Shown: positions 44,610 through 57,485, counted from the first letter of the stretch. The stretch: DNA of 64,000 bases from Alisma plantago-aquatica (GCA_963693085.1 OY856409.1:295530058-295594057); one strand, 5' to 3'. The notes: a model not told the origin generated them from the letters alone. Made by a program: numbers and translations.

Positions 44610-46520
44610 ATGACAGCGAGATTCTATGTGATGAATCCACCTGATGCAGTGATCAACCCTCGGGTTGTGACAGGTCAGATGAAGTTGTTTTATTCTGATA
44701 TGTCTACATACTGCGTCGTATCTTTTTTGATTGATCCGGGTGCTACATATTCTTTTATCAATCGAAGAGTGATTCTTGACTGCAATATGACTACAAGTCA
44801 TAGAGCAGAGAGTTTGAAGTTAGAAACTCCTTTAATGGGATCTGCTGTGTTGCGGGAGGTGTGTTCTCCCTACATTCTTTCCTTTTCTGAACATCACATT
44901 CAAGTGGATCTTATACCACTTGAGATACATGGGTTTGATATAATCCTTGGGATGGATACCTTAGAAAGGTATAAGGTTGTCTTGGATTGTGAGTCCAAGC
45001 AAGCTGTGTTCACAGATGATAGTGACACATGGATCTTTCAAGGAGATAGAAAGATTCTTCCAACCTGTCTTGTGTCAGCTATGGTTGTAGAGAAGTTGAT
45101 GAGGCAAGGATGTTATGCTTTGTTGGCCCATGTGGTAGATACCACTATGGAGAGTCCTAATCCTGCTAAAGTTCATGTAGTCAGGGAATTTGAAGATGTA
45201 TTTCCTGAAGAACTTCCAGGTGTACCTCTGCCCCGAGATATTGATTTTGAAATTAATCTAACCCCGGGCATGCAGTCGATGGCACAAACACCGTATAGGA
45301 TGGCACCTTTGAGATGGAAGAACTCAAGAAAAAACTGCAAGAGTTGCTTGAGAAAGGTTTCATCCGACCGAGTACTTCACCCTGGGGTGCTCCGGTCCTC
45401 TTTGTTAAAAAGAAGGATGGATCAATGCGGTTATGCATTGATTACAGACAATTAAATAAAGTAACAATAAAGAATAAGTATCCTTTGCTAGGGATTGATG
45501 ATCTCTTTGACCAGTCGCGTGGTGCAACAGTCTTCTCAAACGTAGATTTGAGGTCAGGATATCATCAGTTGCGTATTAAGGAGGGTGACATACCTAAGTC
45601 TGCCTTTAGGACAAGGTATGGTCACTATGAGTTCACAGTTATGTCATTTGGACTAACTAATGCACCAGCTGCATTTATGGAACTCATGAATAGAATCTTT
45701 CGACCTTTTCTGGATCAGTGTGTCGTCGTCTTCATAGATGACATCCTGATCTATAGTAGAGATGCTCAGTAGCATGAGCAACATCTTCGTCAAGCTCTAA
45801 CTTTGCTAAGAGAGCATAAGTTATATGCTAAATTTAGCAAGTGTGAGTTTTGGTTACCTGAAGTTTCTTTTCTTGGACACGTAATATCTGCTTTAGGTAT
45901 TCGTGTTGACCCTAAAAAGGTAGAATCTGTCTTACAGTGGGAGAAGTCGAAAACACCGACGGAGATCCGCAGTTTTCTAGGGTTGATAGGATATTACCGG
46001 AGGTTCATTAAGAACTTTAGTTCCATAGCTTTACCCTTAACTAAGTTGACCATGAAGGATGTTCCTTTTGCCTGGAATGACAAGTGTCAACAATCATTCT
46101 AGTTATTAAAGGAAAGGATGACAAGTGCACTTGTGCTAGTGTTACCTGAACAAGGGAAAGGGTATATAGTTTTCTGTGATGCCTCTAAGAATCGACTATG
46201 ATGTATGTTAATGCATGATAAATAAGTGATTTCTTTTGCTTCTTGACAGCTTAAGAAACACGAGGAGAATTATCCGACACATGACCTAGAACTAGCTGCT
46301 ATAGTCCATGCCTTGAAAATCTGGAGACCTTATCTTTATGGAGAGACATTCTAGATTTTCACAGACCATAAAAACCTTAAGTACATATTTTCTCAGCATG
46401 ATCTTAACATGAGGCAACGCCACTGGATGGAATTAATCAAGGACTACGATTGTACAATTGATTATCATCCAGGGAAGGCCAACGTAGTTGTTGATGCTTT
46501 GAGTAGGAAATCAGCAACAC
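44610..46520 (+). pseudogene. Chromovirus copy 1 protease, reverse transcriptase, RNase H
   Basis: The protease region is open from 44610 to 45305; its active site reads DPGATYSF (44733), where families have DSGA or DTGA. A 1-base deletion near 45306 shifts into the RT frame (45314): [27 protein letters not shown] with FIDD at 45731-45742, and [11 protein letters not shown]. Stops lie at 45770 and 46100 (both CAG-to-TAG by comparison with copy 2 or the family). RNase H follows with [21 protein letters not shown] and DALSRKS, broken by several stops including TAG at 46352. RT and RNase H would copy the element's RNA into DNA. Confidence 0.9.
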
Positions 46521-48085
46521 CAGCCTTAGACAGAGCATAGTTGAATTCTTTAGTGTGCTCTAGGAGGAATATGCTTATCTCTTTAAGGTAAGACAATGTA
46601 TAGTTAAAAGTATCATTGTTATCTGGGTTGTTAGCTGAGATGCGCATAAAACCTACTCTGAGATAGCAGATTAAGGAGGCACAACAAACTGATGTTGTAG
46701 TTTAGCAGATTAGATCAGGGTATGGTAATGAGAAACGAGATGGTTTTCATGATTGAGATGATCAGGTAGCTTGTTATCATGGTAGGTTGATAGTGCCTGA
46801 TGTGGAAAACTTGAGGAAATTAGTCCTGGAAGAATCTCATTCTTTAATGTATGCTATGCATCCAGGAAGCACCAAGATGTATCATAACTTGAAAGATATG
46901 TATTGGTGGCCTGGATTGAAGAAGGATGTTGCTGAGTTTGTTATGCGGTGTCTAGTGTGTCAGCAAGTTAAAGCTGAACACCAGAAGCTTGCAGGAACAC
47001 TGCAACCTTTACCCATACCACAATGGAAGTGGGATCATGTAACCATGGATTTTGTGGTTGGTTTACCCAGAACAACCAAAGGTCATGATTCCATATGGGT
47101 AATAGTTGATAGGTTGACAAAGACAACACATTTCTTACCTGTCAAAACAACCTATTCTGCTGAAAAGTTGGCACAATTATATGTAGATGAGATAGTGGGG
47201 CTACATGGGGTCCCAGTTACCATTGTTTCTGACAGAGGTCCCCAGTTTACGAGTCATTTTTGGGAGCGACTTCATAAAGCCTTAGGCACACAGTTGAGGT
47301 TTAGTACAACCTTTCTTCCTCATACAGATGGACAGTCAGAAAGGACTATACAGACCTTAGAGGACTTGCTTAGGGCATGTGCCCTCCAGTTTACAGGAAG
47401 TTGGGATTTGCATCTAAGTTTGATAGAGTTTTCCTACAATAATAGCTATCAACATAGTATTGACATGGCACCTTATGAAGCTTTGTATGGTAGACGGTGT
47501 ATATCTCCCCTATGTTGGTATGAAACTGGTGAATATAAACTTTTGGGTCCTGATCTTGTACAACAGACCGCCGAGAAGATTAAAATAATACAACAACAGT
47601 TAAAGACTGCACAGGATAGGCAGTAAGCTTATGCTGATAAGCATCGTAGACCTTTAGAATTCCAAGTTGGAGACAGAGTGTACCTCAAGGTCTCACCTTG
47701 GAAGGGAGTTCTTAGATTTGGAAGGAAAGGAAAGTTAACTCCTAGATTTATGGGGCCTTATCCAATCATTGAACGGATTGGAAAGGTAGCTTATAAGCTA
47801 CATTTACCACCTGAGCTGCAAAAGTTACACCCAATGTTCCACATTTCCATGCTAAGGAAATGTCATCCTGACCCAGAGACAGTTCTGCAGCCTATGAAAG
47901 TAGAATTAAATGATGATATATCTTATATTGAAGGACCTGTGTTGATTCTTGATAGAAGAATCAAGAACCTGAAGAAGAAAGACATTAGTCTTGTGAAAGT
48001 CCTCTAGAATCTCCATGGAGTTGAAGAAGCTACATGGGAACTAGAGGAAGAGACGAGAAGGAAATACCCTACCCTTTTCTCTTAA
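46521..48085 (+). pseudogene. Chromovirus copy 1 integrase and chromodomain
   Basis: The frame is open from 46787 to 47626. It shows an HHCC zinc-binding end (HPGSTK, CLVCQQVK), and the catalytic core with MDFVVGLPRT, SDRGPQF and DGQSERT, so all three DDE acids are present. A TAA at 47624 (AAA in copy 2) stops it. 47678-48007 gives the GPYPIIERIGKVAYKL block. The chromodomain end (EEATWELEEE..RRKYPTLFS) follows a TAG at 48005, where copy 2 has TGG. The chromodomain would steer integration to heterochromatin marks. The upstream linker has stops shared with copy 2 (46601, 46754). Confidence 0.92.
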
Positions 48086-48122
48086 AATGTTTTGTTGATG
48101 ATTTCGGGGACGAAATCCTTGT

Positions 48123-48137
48123 AAGGGGTGGATAATT
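48123..48137 (+). other. Polypurine tract of chromovirus copy 1
   Basis: AAGGGGTGGATAATT lies between pol and the LTR B start, preceded by GGGGACGAAATCCTTGT. This block is usual at the 3' end of plant chromoviruses. Confidence 0.75.
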
Positions 48138-48231
48138 TGTAACATCCCTGACCTGGGTTATGTACTAACCCTAGGTGTTTTTTCTAATTAAGTTAATTAT
48201 ATACTTTTTCTTATACTTTGAAATGTAATTA

Positions 48232-48245
48232 AGGCTTTTGAGGAA
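48232..48245. repeat. Left 14-bp target duplication of a retroposon
   Basis: AGGCTTTTGAGGAA matches 49410-49423 exactly; LTR C has the sequence once (from about 59504). The length fits LINE-type target-primed insertion. Confidence 0.95.
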
Positions 48246-49409
48246 TTTTTTTTGAAGACACAACATTCATTACATTAAAGCCATACAACATCTACATGTA
48301 AAGGGAGATACACCAACCGAACACAAAAAAGTAAAGAGCAGATACAATAACCAGAAACTCATATCGGAACGTGATAAGGACAATGATGTATTGATCTCTC
48401 TTCTATATCGCTGACCAAAACAACTTTTTATAAGAGATTCCTTCAACCTGAGATTATATCTGATATAAAGTATATGCTCCAAACCAGTGACCGAAGAAGT
48501 GCTCACCTTCGCACTTGCCGTCATATAACAAAGAAGCAAAAAAAAAACCTAACATGAAAGGAGGACACAAATCACAAGACAACATAGAACCTATAACTCA
48601 CTAAAGCAACAACACCTACCTAACAACACAACGTCCCAAAAAAAAGGACGAGAAACACAACTACCAACGACGAGCACTAAGGTTGCACCAATTAGGAGAC
48701 CCAGGAAGGAGGCCAACACCCAAGGATGCAGATACAGAGGAAGAACGGCTCATGCGAGTACAAAGGCCGGGAGTAGAGGGTTCCGGGAAATCCACCACCA
48801 CTCCCGACCACCACTGCGAACAAGGGGCGGAAGACCCACACGAAGCCCAAAACCCAGCTTCCTCCTCCTCCTCTGCCTGGAGCACCAAAGGGCGCCCGAG
48901 CCCACCGTCCGCCCAAGAAGGAACCCAAGGCACGACACGACCAACCAACGACCACAGAAAACTCCTACAGGCAGAGACTAGAAAATGACCCGCCGCCAGG
49001 AAGCAGACCCGAAGGAGAAGCCTCCAGCCTTCCGCCTCACTATCCCATGCGTTCGGCTTCCACGATTAGAATTGTGGTTGAAGAAAGCACCTATTTGCTG
49101 GTGCTGAGACGATCTGTAGGCCAGAGCCCTAACGCCTAAACACCAGCGGGAGGCAAAGGAGGACAAGTAGCAGGAAAAAGAGGAGCCGAGCTCCACCAAG
49201 CGCCTCCACCAGCAGACACGGGTTGAAGGAGAGGCCCGGGGGGAGAGGGCGGCGCACGCCGGCGGCCCAGCCCCTCCCCCAAGCCGAAACGGGAGCGCCG
49301 CTGAAACCTAAATCGCCACAGCGGTGAAGGGAGTGCCGCTAACTTCTGCCCTTGCATATGTGGGTCGGGAAACTTAAATTTGATGTTGCCTTGAAAGTTT
49401 CTCATATAT
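48246..49409 (-). mobile_element. 1.16 kb retroposon on the minus strand
   Basis: A run of eight T at 48246 is the A-tail of a minus-strand element. Read on the minus strand, it begins at 49409, is GC-rich for the first 750 bases and then T-rich to the tail. The 3' end is related to the plus-strand retroposon at 34401-35090, while the 5' parts look different. Minus-strand frames of 87-95 codons at 48661-48955 show no known domain. LTR C lacks it, so it inserted after the tandem array or only in this LTR. Confidence 0.85.
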
Positions 49410-49423
49410 AGGCTTTTGAGGAA
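49410..49423. repeat. Right 14-bp target duplication of the retroposon
   Basis: Exact copy of 48232-48245, followed by the LTR sequence CTTATATTTCATTTTCAG as in LTR C. Confidence 0.95.
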
Positions 49424-50716
49424 CTTATATTTCATTTTCAGTCCTTTTTGAATAATGTTGAAACATTATCTTGCTACTTTTGGACTAAAGTGCAAATTAC
49501 CCAAGTAGAGGGGTTAACTTGCAATTCCACATGATAAGATGTTCCTCTGATGTTGAGACATCATAATAATGAATATGATGTAGTGGTATGGATTCTACAA
49601 GCTTGGACACCAAGATAAAGCTTGTAGAGCAATCCTTGTGCATTAAAACCTAGTTTTGGTGTAATGTGCAAATTACCCAAAACCTAGGGTTCAATATGCA
49701 AAATATCACATCTAGAGGGTCTCTCATGTTTATTGGCATAAATTAGAGCAAAGAAAATGAGCGGGGTGGCTCATTTGAATTATCTTGGAGGAGAGAGAAT
49801 CTTGACATTAAAATAACCAAGACTTAAGCACAAATGGCTCTTTAATATAATTAATGTAAAAGAAAGATATTAATTAAGGAGCCCTTCAACCAAAAGTTGA
49901 GGGATGTGTTTACAATGGTTTGGACGATCTTGTGCCATGCTTGGGCACAAAAATATCTTGGTTGAGTGGAAGCCATTCACATTAATATAATATATAACAA
50001 TATCCAATAAAAGGATGGATATTAATATACATCTCTTTAAGGTGCTTAGTTCCTTTCCCATTAATCTTTGGATAATGGAAAGTTTTGCAAGGAAAATAGC
50101 AGGCGGCTATGTGGACAAGGAATGGAGGAAGCTTTGGTGGAATTAGTTGAAATTAAATAGGATAACTCCTTTTTTTCTATTTCCTTAAAAACCCATATAC
50201 ATATCTCTTATGTATATCTTTTGCAATACACATGAGAACCGTTGCCTTAGTTTATTTTTCAAATCACCTTGATTTGGCCAACCAAAGGAAGCTCTGGAGA
50301 AGAGGAAGGATGACCAAACCTGTTGGTAAGTTTGGAACATCATCTGCCTCAGATTCATGGTGGAAACCCTAAAACAAGGCTTGATTAATGATTTTCTTCA
50401 CATGATTTTCATTTCTAGCAAGTTTGTTCATCTAAAAGTTGAAGGACGGACCTTGGACAACTTTTGGAATTCCATCCACCATTAAATCCGTGGAGCTTGG
50501 AGCTTTGGATCAGTTCTAGAGGCGGGTTTTATAACTCTAACCCTTAAGCATTGCTAATGCATCCATTCCTTTAATAATCGTTGGCTACTTTCTTCCTTTA
50601 ATACTCTTATGAGTTCTTGTTATAACTTCTGTGAAGAACAGCAACAGTTCTTGGTTGAACAGAGGAAGACGAATATAAGATCATTCTAGATAAATTTCCA
50701 AAAAGTTACTTTACCA

Positions 50717-52120
50717 AACAGTTTGGTTTGGTTGCTCAAATGGTTTCCCAAACCGTTTGGGAGAGAACAGTTTCAAACCGTTTGAATGCAAACAATTTTA
50801 CCTAAATCGCATAGAAGCAAACGGTCCAAGACCATTTGGTGGCGTTGACCAAGCGTTGACAATTTGGAGACCTGTTGAGAATAATGTAGGTCAATTCTCC
50901 ATCAATAATTATTAATTAACTTCAATTGGTTCACTAGTTGAAGGCCCAACAATCACCAAAACCCTAATCGGGTTAGGTGCTGATTTGATAATTGAATGAG
51001 TTTGAAACTTGGGTTGACTGACCCAAAGGGTTTCAAAACTGTTTGGGGATCACCCAAACGGTCTCAAGACCGTTTTGTGATCACCCAAGACCGTTTGGAG
51101 GTCTAGGGCTAGGTATGGTTGAGCAATTGAAGATCCAAAGGTATCAAGTTGAAGTATAATCAATTGCTGATTTGGTGACCAATCCTAGGATCCAAACCCT
51201 AATTGAATGACATGGTTAGTGATGATGTGATGGGAAAATGGTCTCAAGACCGTTTGGAGGTCATACAAACGATCCCAAGACCGTTTGGGGGTCACCCAAG
51301 ACCATTTGGAGGTCTAGGGTTGACTATGGTTAGGTGATTGAAGGTCTAATGATGCTATGTTGAAGAGCAATCAAATGTTGATATGATGATCAATCCAATG
51401 AACCAAACCCTAAATGGTTGACTTGGTTTTTGATGTTGACTTGGGAAAACAGTCTCAAGACCGTTTGGTGGTCATCCAAATGACCTCGAGACCGTTTCAG
51501 GTCAGGTCATGTCCAAATTGGATGATGGTTCAATGGTTTCAAATCAATTAGACTCACATTGGTTAGTGTTGAAGGATCAACGTTCCCAAACCCTAATTCA
51601 ATTGACTCAAACCCTAATTGATGATTAATTGTGGGTCAAATCAGTTGAAGGTTGACCTAATTAACTCAATTGAAGTATGATGAGAAGTCCAATTGGTGAT
51701 TGGCTATATGTATTCAATGGTTGAAGGAACCAACATTGGAAACCCTAATTCAATTGAAGCGGTTGAGACCCTTTTTGGTCCTTGCGGTTTTGAGGGGGTT
51801 TGAACCAAATGGTCTCAAGACCGTTTGAGTCCAAACGGTCTCAAGATCAATTGCGACCAAATGGTCTGTAGACCGTTTGGGACCAAACGATCCCAAACCA
51901 TTTAGGTTCATGCAGTTTCCAAATCGGTTGAGTTCATGCGGTTTCAAAGAGGAGTTCATGCGGTTTCAAAAGTCAACTTTGGGCAAACGGTCTTCACCAC
52001 CTATTTCACCAAATAGTTTCAAAGGTTGTGCAAGACCGCATGGAGGTATAAACGGTCTTAGACCGTTTGGATGTTTGTGGTCAAGATCATTTAGGGTCCT
52101 TGTAGCTAGGATCGTTTGGT
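50717..52120. repeat. Palindrome array in LTR B
   Basis: Counterpart of 39228-40610 with the same layout of CAAACGGT and ACCGTTTG motifs. Several positions are intact in one LTR and decayed to CCATTT in another. Confidence 0.9.
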
Positions 52121-54812
52121 GAATAATTATCCAAAACTGCTTGGATACTTAAAGTGGTTAAAGGTTAAGTTGGTTAATTGTTTAATACAAGATGTAATCA
52201 AAGATGATTATGGTACTTGTATCTTAATGGGATAGTGTGATGAATATCCAATAAGTAGTTAAGCCTTAATGATCATAATGGTAATGACATAAACCATGAT
52301 GTCAATTCTCTTTCATGTTGAGTTGATTTAACCTAATCAAGGCTGAAGTAAACATCATCCTATAAAGTATGAGAGAGAAAGGATTACCTACATAAATGTT
52401 AATTATGTTAATGGACTCTTATTATGAATAGATGTCTAATTAGGGTACGATCCATGATAGTGAGATCATAAAACCCTAATTATGAAGGTTAATGAATCAT
52501 AACCTAACTGAGGGTATTATTGGAAGTAATCTTAATACATGATGATGGTATGATCTCAATTCATAGTGATGACATGATAAATCTTAATTCAAGGCAATTT
52601 GATGATCACTCCTACTTAGGGTGAATAGTAAACCCTAATCAAGGGTGATGTGACATGAATAGTAAACCATAACCTAGGGTGATGCAATATGAATAGCAAA
52701 CCCTAATTTAGGGTATGTTGAATATGAACCCTAATCAAGGGTGATGCAATGTGAATAGTAAACCCTAATTCCAAATAAGTAAAGGAAAGTGTGAAACCCT
52801 AATTCTGGGTTATGCTTTATAGCATGAAGCTCTATGATTGGGTAATGAAATGATAAGTCATTAATCCTAATTGAGATTAGGGGATGATTAACCCTAATTG
52901 AAATGAAAAGGGAAACCCTAACCCTAATAAGGGAATAGTGGTGCAACTCTTGAATAGTGATGTTATCATTGTTTTGCATGGTTCTGATATGAAATAAATG
53001 TATATGTTATCATCTGTACTAATCATGCAGGTTTTATGAAATATTGAACATAGCCAGGTGAGAGCTATGATGCTTTGTATTATGAAAGTACTTTATAAAT
53101 TTTGTAAGCAATGATATGTTATGTTGCCTAGAAAAAAGGTAAAAAAAGAGACTGACAGGCTGTATGAGCCAAGTGAAATACCTGCATTGCTATTATTATG
53201 TTTACACTGTCAAATAACCTGATGGAATTATGTTACATGTTAAAGTGGTAACAAGTGATTTGATGATCTAAGGGTTTGTACACCCATATTCTTGAATCAT
53301 GATGATGAACTGATAAGGGATTGAGATACTAATGTTTATAAAGCTGTGAAATGAACTTTATAAAATAGTACTCTTTCTTTATGGCATATGTTATAATGGT
53401 TTATGTTTGAAAACATGCCTGATGCTAAAAGAATGTTGTAAAGTAATTAAATAATCAAGTGAAATGATATCATGTAGAGCCCTGACCATAGATCCATCAT
53501 CGTCAGAAGTTGGATGATTATGAAATAGGTTTTCCCAAGGGAACTCCTGGAGAGCATACTTTTGAGTATGTGGGGGTTATTGACGCGAATATCATTACGT
53601 CCTAATGGAGGAATTGATGCAAGATAAACATTAAATCCCTCAATCCTTCCTTATATGTATATGTCGGGATGATGTATCATTAATCTTCTGATGATGTTGT
53701 TAATGCCACATCGATGTGAGATAAATAGGAAATCCCTCGATTGCAAAGAGAGTACAACATACCACTGTAGCTCTAATAGCGATGTTTCCAGAATACCCTG
53801 GAAAGCTATGTTAGCAGAGACACGAGATGTCCTGCATGTTGTTCCTGACACTGACTGAAGATGATGAGGTCATAGAAATCCGGCTCTTCTGATGACCTAT
53901 GTATGGTACCGATTTCGATTTCGCAATGGTCGGTTGGAGTATGAGCGGTATACCTCATCTCCTTAGGGCATAAGTATGTTTGTAAAATGTTATTAGCCAA
54001 GTAGTGTTTTTGCTTAGGTTGAACTACGAGAATCAATGTTTGATGATACATTGTTTAATATGTCCTAGTTGGATAATTAATATACATGTTCTTCATATTC
54101 CTTATTAAATAAATGGCTTGCTGCTTAATCAAGTTATAATTGAAATGATTGCATAGAGAATACTGCTCTGCATATTTTATTCAATGAATTATCTACTATT
54201 GAATATTTATAATTTTACTGCTCAGTGCTATTCTATTATCAGCAATAAGAATGCTTCTAGCAGAGAGTTATATCTCTCACTGGGACAATTTTCAATTGTC
54301 TCACCCCTGTGGGATTCAACTTTGTAGGTAGATGCCGAGGAAGAAGAAACCCTTCAGTGGGTGAGCAACAACTATAGCAGCCACAACAGCAGCAGCAACA
54401 ACAAGGACAATAGTGATCCACAGGTGGAGACACTGTCTGTTTGGTTTTATATATAGAGAGTCCTATGTGTCGTATCTGTACTCTCAGGTCCTAGGAGTCA
54501 GTAGATGGTTTAATGTAGATCTGAGATTTTTTTGGCTTGATTCCTCAAGATTTTTGTATACTGCTCATGTACAATTTGACATGGCAGTCAATGTTAATGA
54601 CTCTAGAGATGGGATGATACAGAGATGAACTGATGTATCAGAATGTAAATAAATTACTTTGGTTCTTTATGAAAGAGTTGTGTAGTTTGTGGTTCTTAGT
54701 GCAAAAAGTTTTAATTTTTAGTGATTTTTAGTAATTTCACTACTAACGAAACGCTTCCGCATCAGTTAGTTTAGTTAATAACATTTTGTTCGAACAATGT
54801 ATCACAAATAAG

Positions 54813-54826
54813 TGGTATCAGAGCTC
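54813..54826 (+). other. Primer binding site of chromovirus copy 2
   Basis: TGGTATCAGAGCTC, a perfect Met-type site over its first twelve bases, six bases after the LTR end. Confidence 0.88.
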
Positions 54827-54941
54827 TAGGTTCGCTGAGTCTACAGAGACATAGGACTAGGGTTGTTGAATCTGTTCTAGTGTCTTCTAGTATATCTGAT
54901 AGTGTCTTCTGCTCATATAGGAGTAGAAGAGAAAACTAAAG

Positions 54942-56191
54942 ATGTCTGGATCACACGAGGAACATGTTGCAGAAAGTAGTGTCGCTGCACCCAGAGGAGG
55001 TGCAAGAGACCAAGGAAGGGAGGAACCTGTGCCTGAACCACCCCAGTTTAATCCAGCTGACATGGGGAACCCAACCTTCCAAGCCATGTTTGGGCAGTTC
55101 ATGACTGCCATGACAGACATGACTGATAGGATGCCTATAGCTACACCTAGGACACCTACCCATCAAGAAGGACAAGGAGTCGGCAAGATATTTGAATGAC
55201 TACGCCGTGTTGGAGCCACAGAATATGCTGGGAAAACTGACCCAGTAGATGTTGACTTGTGGCTAACTAAATTAGAGAAGGCCTTTAGAATCCTAAACAT
55301 CCCAGAAGCTGAGAAGGTTAGACATGCTGTGTACCTACTCAAGGGGAGTGCTGGTCACTGGTGAACCATAGAGGAGGGAAAAAGGCCAGGTGTGGAGATC
55401 GAATGGGAGATTTTCCGACAGGAATTTGTTAATAGATACTTTCCTAAGACATTTCTGGATGAGAAAATCTCTTAGTTTGAGAGGTTAAGACAAGGACCAA
55501 TGAACATTAGCGAGTACGAGGCTAAGTTCATGGAGATGTTATGGTTTTGTCCGCATATGGCAACCACAGATGAAGAGTGAATTCGACGCTTTGAGAAGGG
55601 GTTAAATGCTGAGTTGAACACCCCTGTGTCTGCTCTGGAGAACATGGAAAGATTTACAACCTTTGTGGAGTCAGTCAGGAGGATAGAAAGGTATGTGACT
55701 GAGAAGTGACATACCAAGAACAAGAGGATATACCCCCAATTCCAATGATCCTCATCCAAAGGTTTCAAGAAACCGAGGTTTTCTGTGCCTACACCTCCAC
55801 CTAGATTCAGTACCCAGACACAGTGGACGTCAAACAGGGGTAGAGGACGAAGTTTACCACCAGAAGGAGCTCGTAGCTCAGCATTTGTGTCAGTCACAGG
55901 ACCATCCAGACCACAGTAAGGGATCAAAAGTTGTTACATATGTGGAAAAGTGGGGCATCTGATGAAGGATTGCAGAGCCAGAGAGGCGAGTGTGACTCAA
56001 CCTCAAAGGTATAGTCAACAAGGATCTCAAAGGAGACAGTTTCCAGGTGGAGCTAGAGGACATGGACAAGAATCCCAAGTTGGATCATCAACACCCAGTC
56101 ATCAAGCACCTAATCAACCACCAGCGACGGCGAGATTCTATGCGATGAATCCACATGATGTAGTGATCAACCCTCGGGTTGTGACAGGTTA
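54942..56191 (+). pseudogene. Chromovirus copy 2 gag, broken
   Basis: MSGSHEEH starts at 54942 and the frame runs without the copy 1 deletion to TGA at 55197 (FE*LRRVGATEYAG, the same stop as in copy 1). Core gag goes on in frame with stops in HW*TIEEG (about 55363), in the LRQ-preceding block (CAG-to-TAG near 55472) and at a former CGG (near 55578). A TAA near 55918 precedes the CCHC knuckle CYICGKVGHLMKDC (55932-55973). The tail is open to TAG at 56190 (CAG in copy 1). Confidence 0.85.
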
Positions 56192-56725
56192 GATGAAGTT
56201 GTTTTATTCTGATATGTCTACATACTACGTCATATCTATTTGATTGATCCAGGTGTTACGTATTCCTTTATCACTCGAAGAGTGATTCTTGACTGCAATA
56301 TGACTACAAGTCATAGGGCAGAGAGTTTGAAGTTAGAAACTCCTTTAATGGGATCTGCTGTGTTGCGGGAGGTGTGTTCTCCCTGCATTCTTTCCTTTTC
56401 TGAACATCGCATTTAAGTGGATCTTATACCACTTGAGATGCATGGGTTTGATATAATCCTTGGGATGGATACATTAGAAAGGTATAAGGTTGTCTTGGAT
56501 TGTGAGTCCAAGCAAGCTGTGTTCACAGATGATAGTGACACATGGATCTTTCAAGGAGATAGAAAGCTTCTTCCAACCTATCTTGTGTCAGCTATGGTTG
56601 CAGAGAAGTTGATAAGGCAAGGATGTTATGCTTTGTTGGCCCATGTGGTAGATACCAGTATGGAGAGTCCTAATCCTGCTGAAGTTCTTGTAGTCAAGGA
56701 ATTTGAAGATGTATTTCCTAAATAA
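56192..56725 (+). pseudogene. Chromovirus copy 2 protease region
   Basis: After the TAG at 56190, a 1-base deletion near 56238 shifts frame. The active site reads DPGVTYSF (56246), with Pro as in copy 1. From 56417 the frame reads HGFDIILGMDTLERYK and ends FEDVFPK before TAA at 56723, where copy 1 continues with EELPG. The protease would cut the polyprotein. Confidence 0.85.
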
Positions 56726-57406
56726 CTTCCAGGTGTACCTCCACCCTGAGAGATTGATTTTGAAATTAATCTAACTCCGGACACGCAGCCGATGGCACAA
56801 ACACCATATAGGATGGTGCTTGCTGAGATGGCAGAACTCAAGAAACAACTGCAAGAGTTGCTTGAGAAAGGTTTCATCCGACCGAGTGCTTCACCCTTAG
56901 GTGCTCCGGTCCTCTTTGTTAAAAAGAAGGATGGATCAATGCGGTTATGCATTGATTACATGTAATTAAATAAAGTAACAATAAAGAATAAGTATCCTTT
57001 ACCGAGGATTGATGATCTCTTTGACCAGTTGCATGGTGCAACAGTCTTCTCAAAGATAAATTTGAGGTCAGGATATCATCAGCTGCGTATTAAGGAGGGT
57101 GACATACCTAAGTCTGCCTTTAGGACAAGGTATGGTCACTATGAGTTCACAGTTATGTCGTTTGGACTAACTAATGCACCAACTGCATTTATGGAACTCA
57201 TGAATAGAATCTTTCGACCTTTTCTGGATCAGTGTGTTGTCATCTTCATAGATGACATCTTGATCTATAGTAGAGATGCTCAACAGCATGAGCAACATCT
57301 TTGTCAAGCTCTAACTTTGCTAAGAGAGCATAAGTTATATGATAAATTCAGCAAGTGTGAGTTTTGGTTACATGAAGTTTCTTTTCTTGGACACGTAATA
57401 TCTGCT
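56726..57406 (+). pseudogene. Chromovirus copy 2 reverse transcriptase, truncated by filler
   Basis: In the same frame as the protease tail: LPGVPPP then a stop (CGA-to-TGA), [14 protein letters not shown] then TAA (CAA in copy 1), and an open stretch from 57029 with [12 protein letters not shown] and FIDD at 57245-57256. The sequence matches copy 1 up to GHVISA at 57406. There it switches to an integrase-derived filler, losing about 320 bases of RT connection and RNase H start (the counterpart of about 45891-46216). Confidence 0.9.
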
Positions 57407-57485
57407 TGTTACATGGGGTCCCAATTACATGTAGATGAGATAGTGCGGTTACATGGGGTCCCAATTACCATTGTTTCTGATAGTG
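57407..57485 (+). other. Integrase-derived filler in the RT-RNase H junction
   Basis: About 57428-57483 nearly matches 58452-58507, the integrase part [19 protein letters not shown] 20-base stretch, TTACATGGGGTCCCAATTAC, occurs twice, at 57409-57428 and 57449-57468. The filler replaces about 320 bases present in copy 1. Confidence 0.92.

Larger units (their letters stand above)
48138..54806 (+). repeat. Chromovirus LTR B, shared by both copies
   Basis: Starts TGTAACATCCCTGACC and ends TGTATCACA. It is 6669 bases as it stands; without the retroposon and one duplication it is about 5491. It is the 3' LTR of copy 1 and the 5' LTR of copy 2. The palindrome array is at 50717-52120. Confidence 0.92.

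Noticed and set aside
43431..48085. Endogenous pararetrovirus (Caulimoviridae) as the source of RT
   Set aside because: An integrase with DDE and a chromodomain follows RNase H, and LTRs with PBS and PPT flank it. Pararetroviruses have no integrase or LTRs.
48661..48955. Three overlapping GC-rich frames of 64-101 codons in the retroposon
   Set aside because: They overlap on both strands, are low in complexity (Pro, Arg, Ser, Glu runs) and match no known domain. GC-richness alone explains them.
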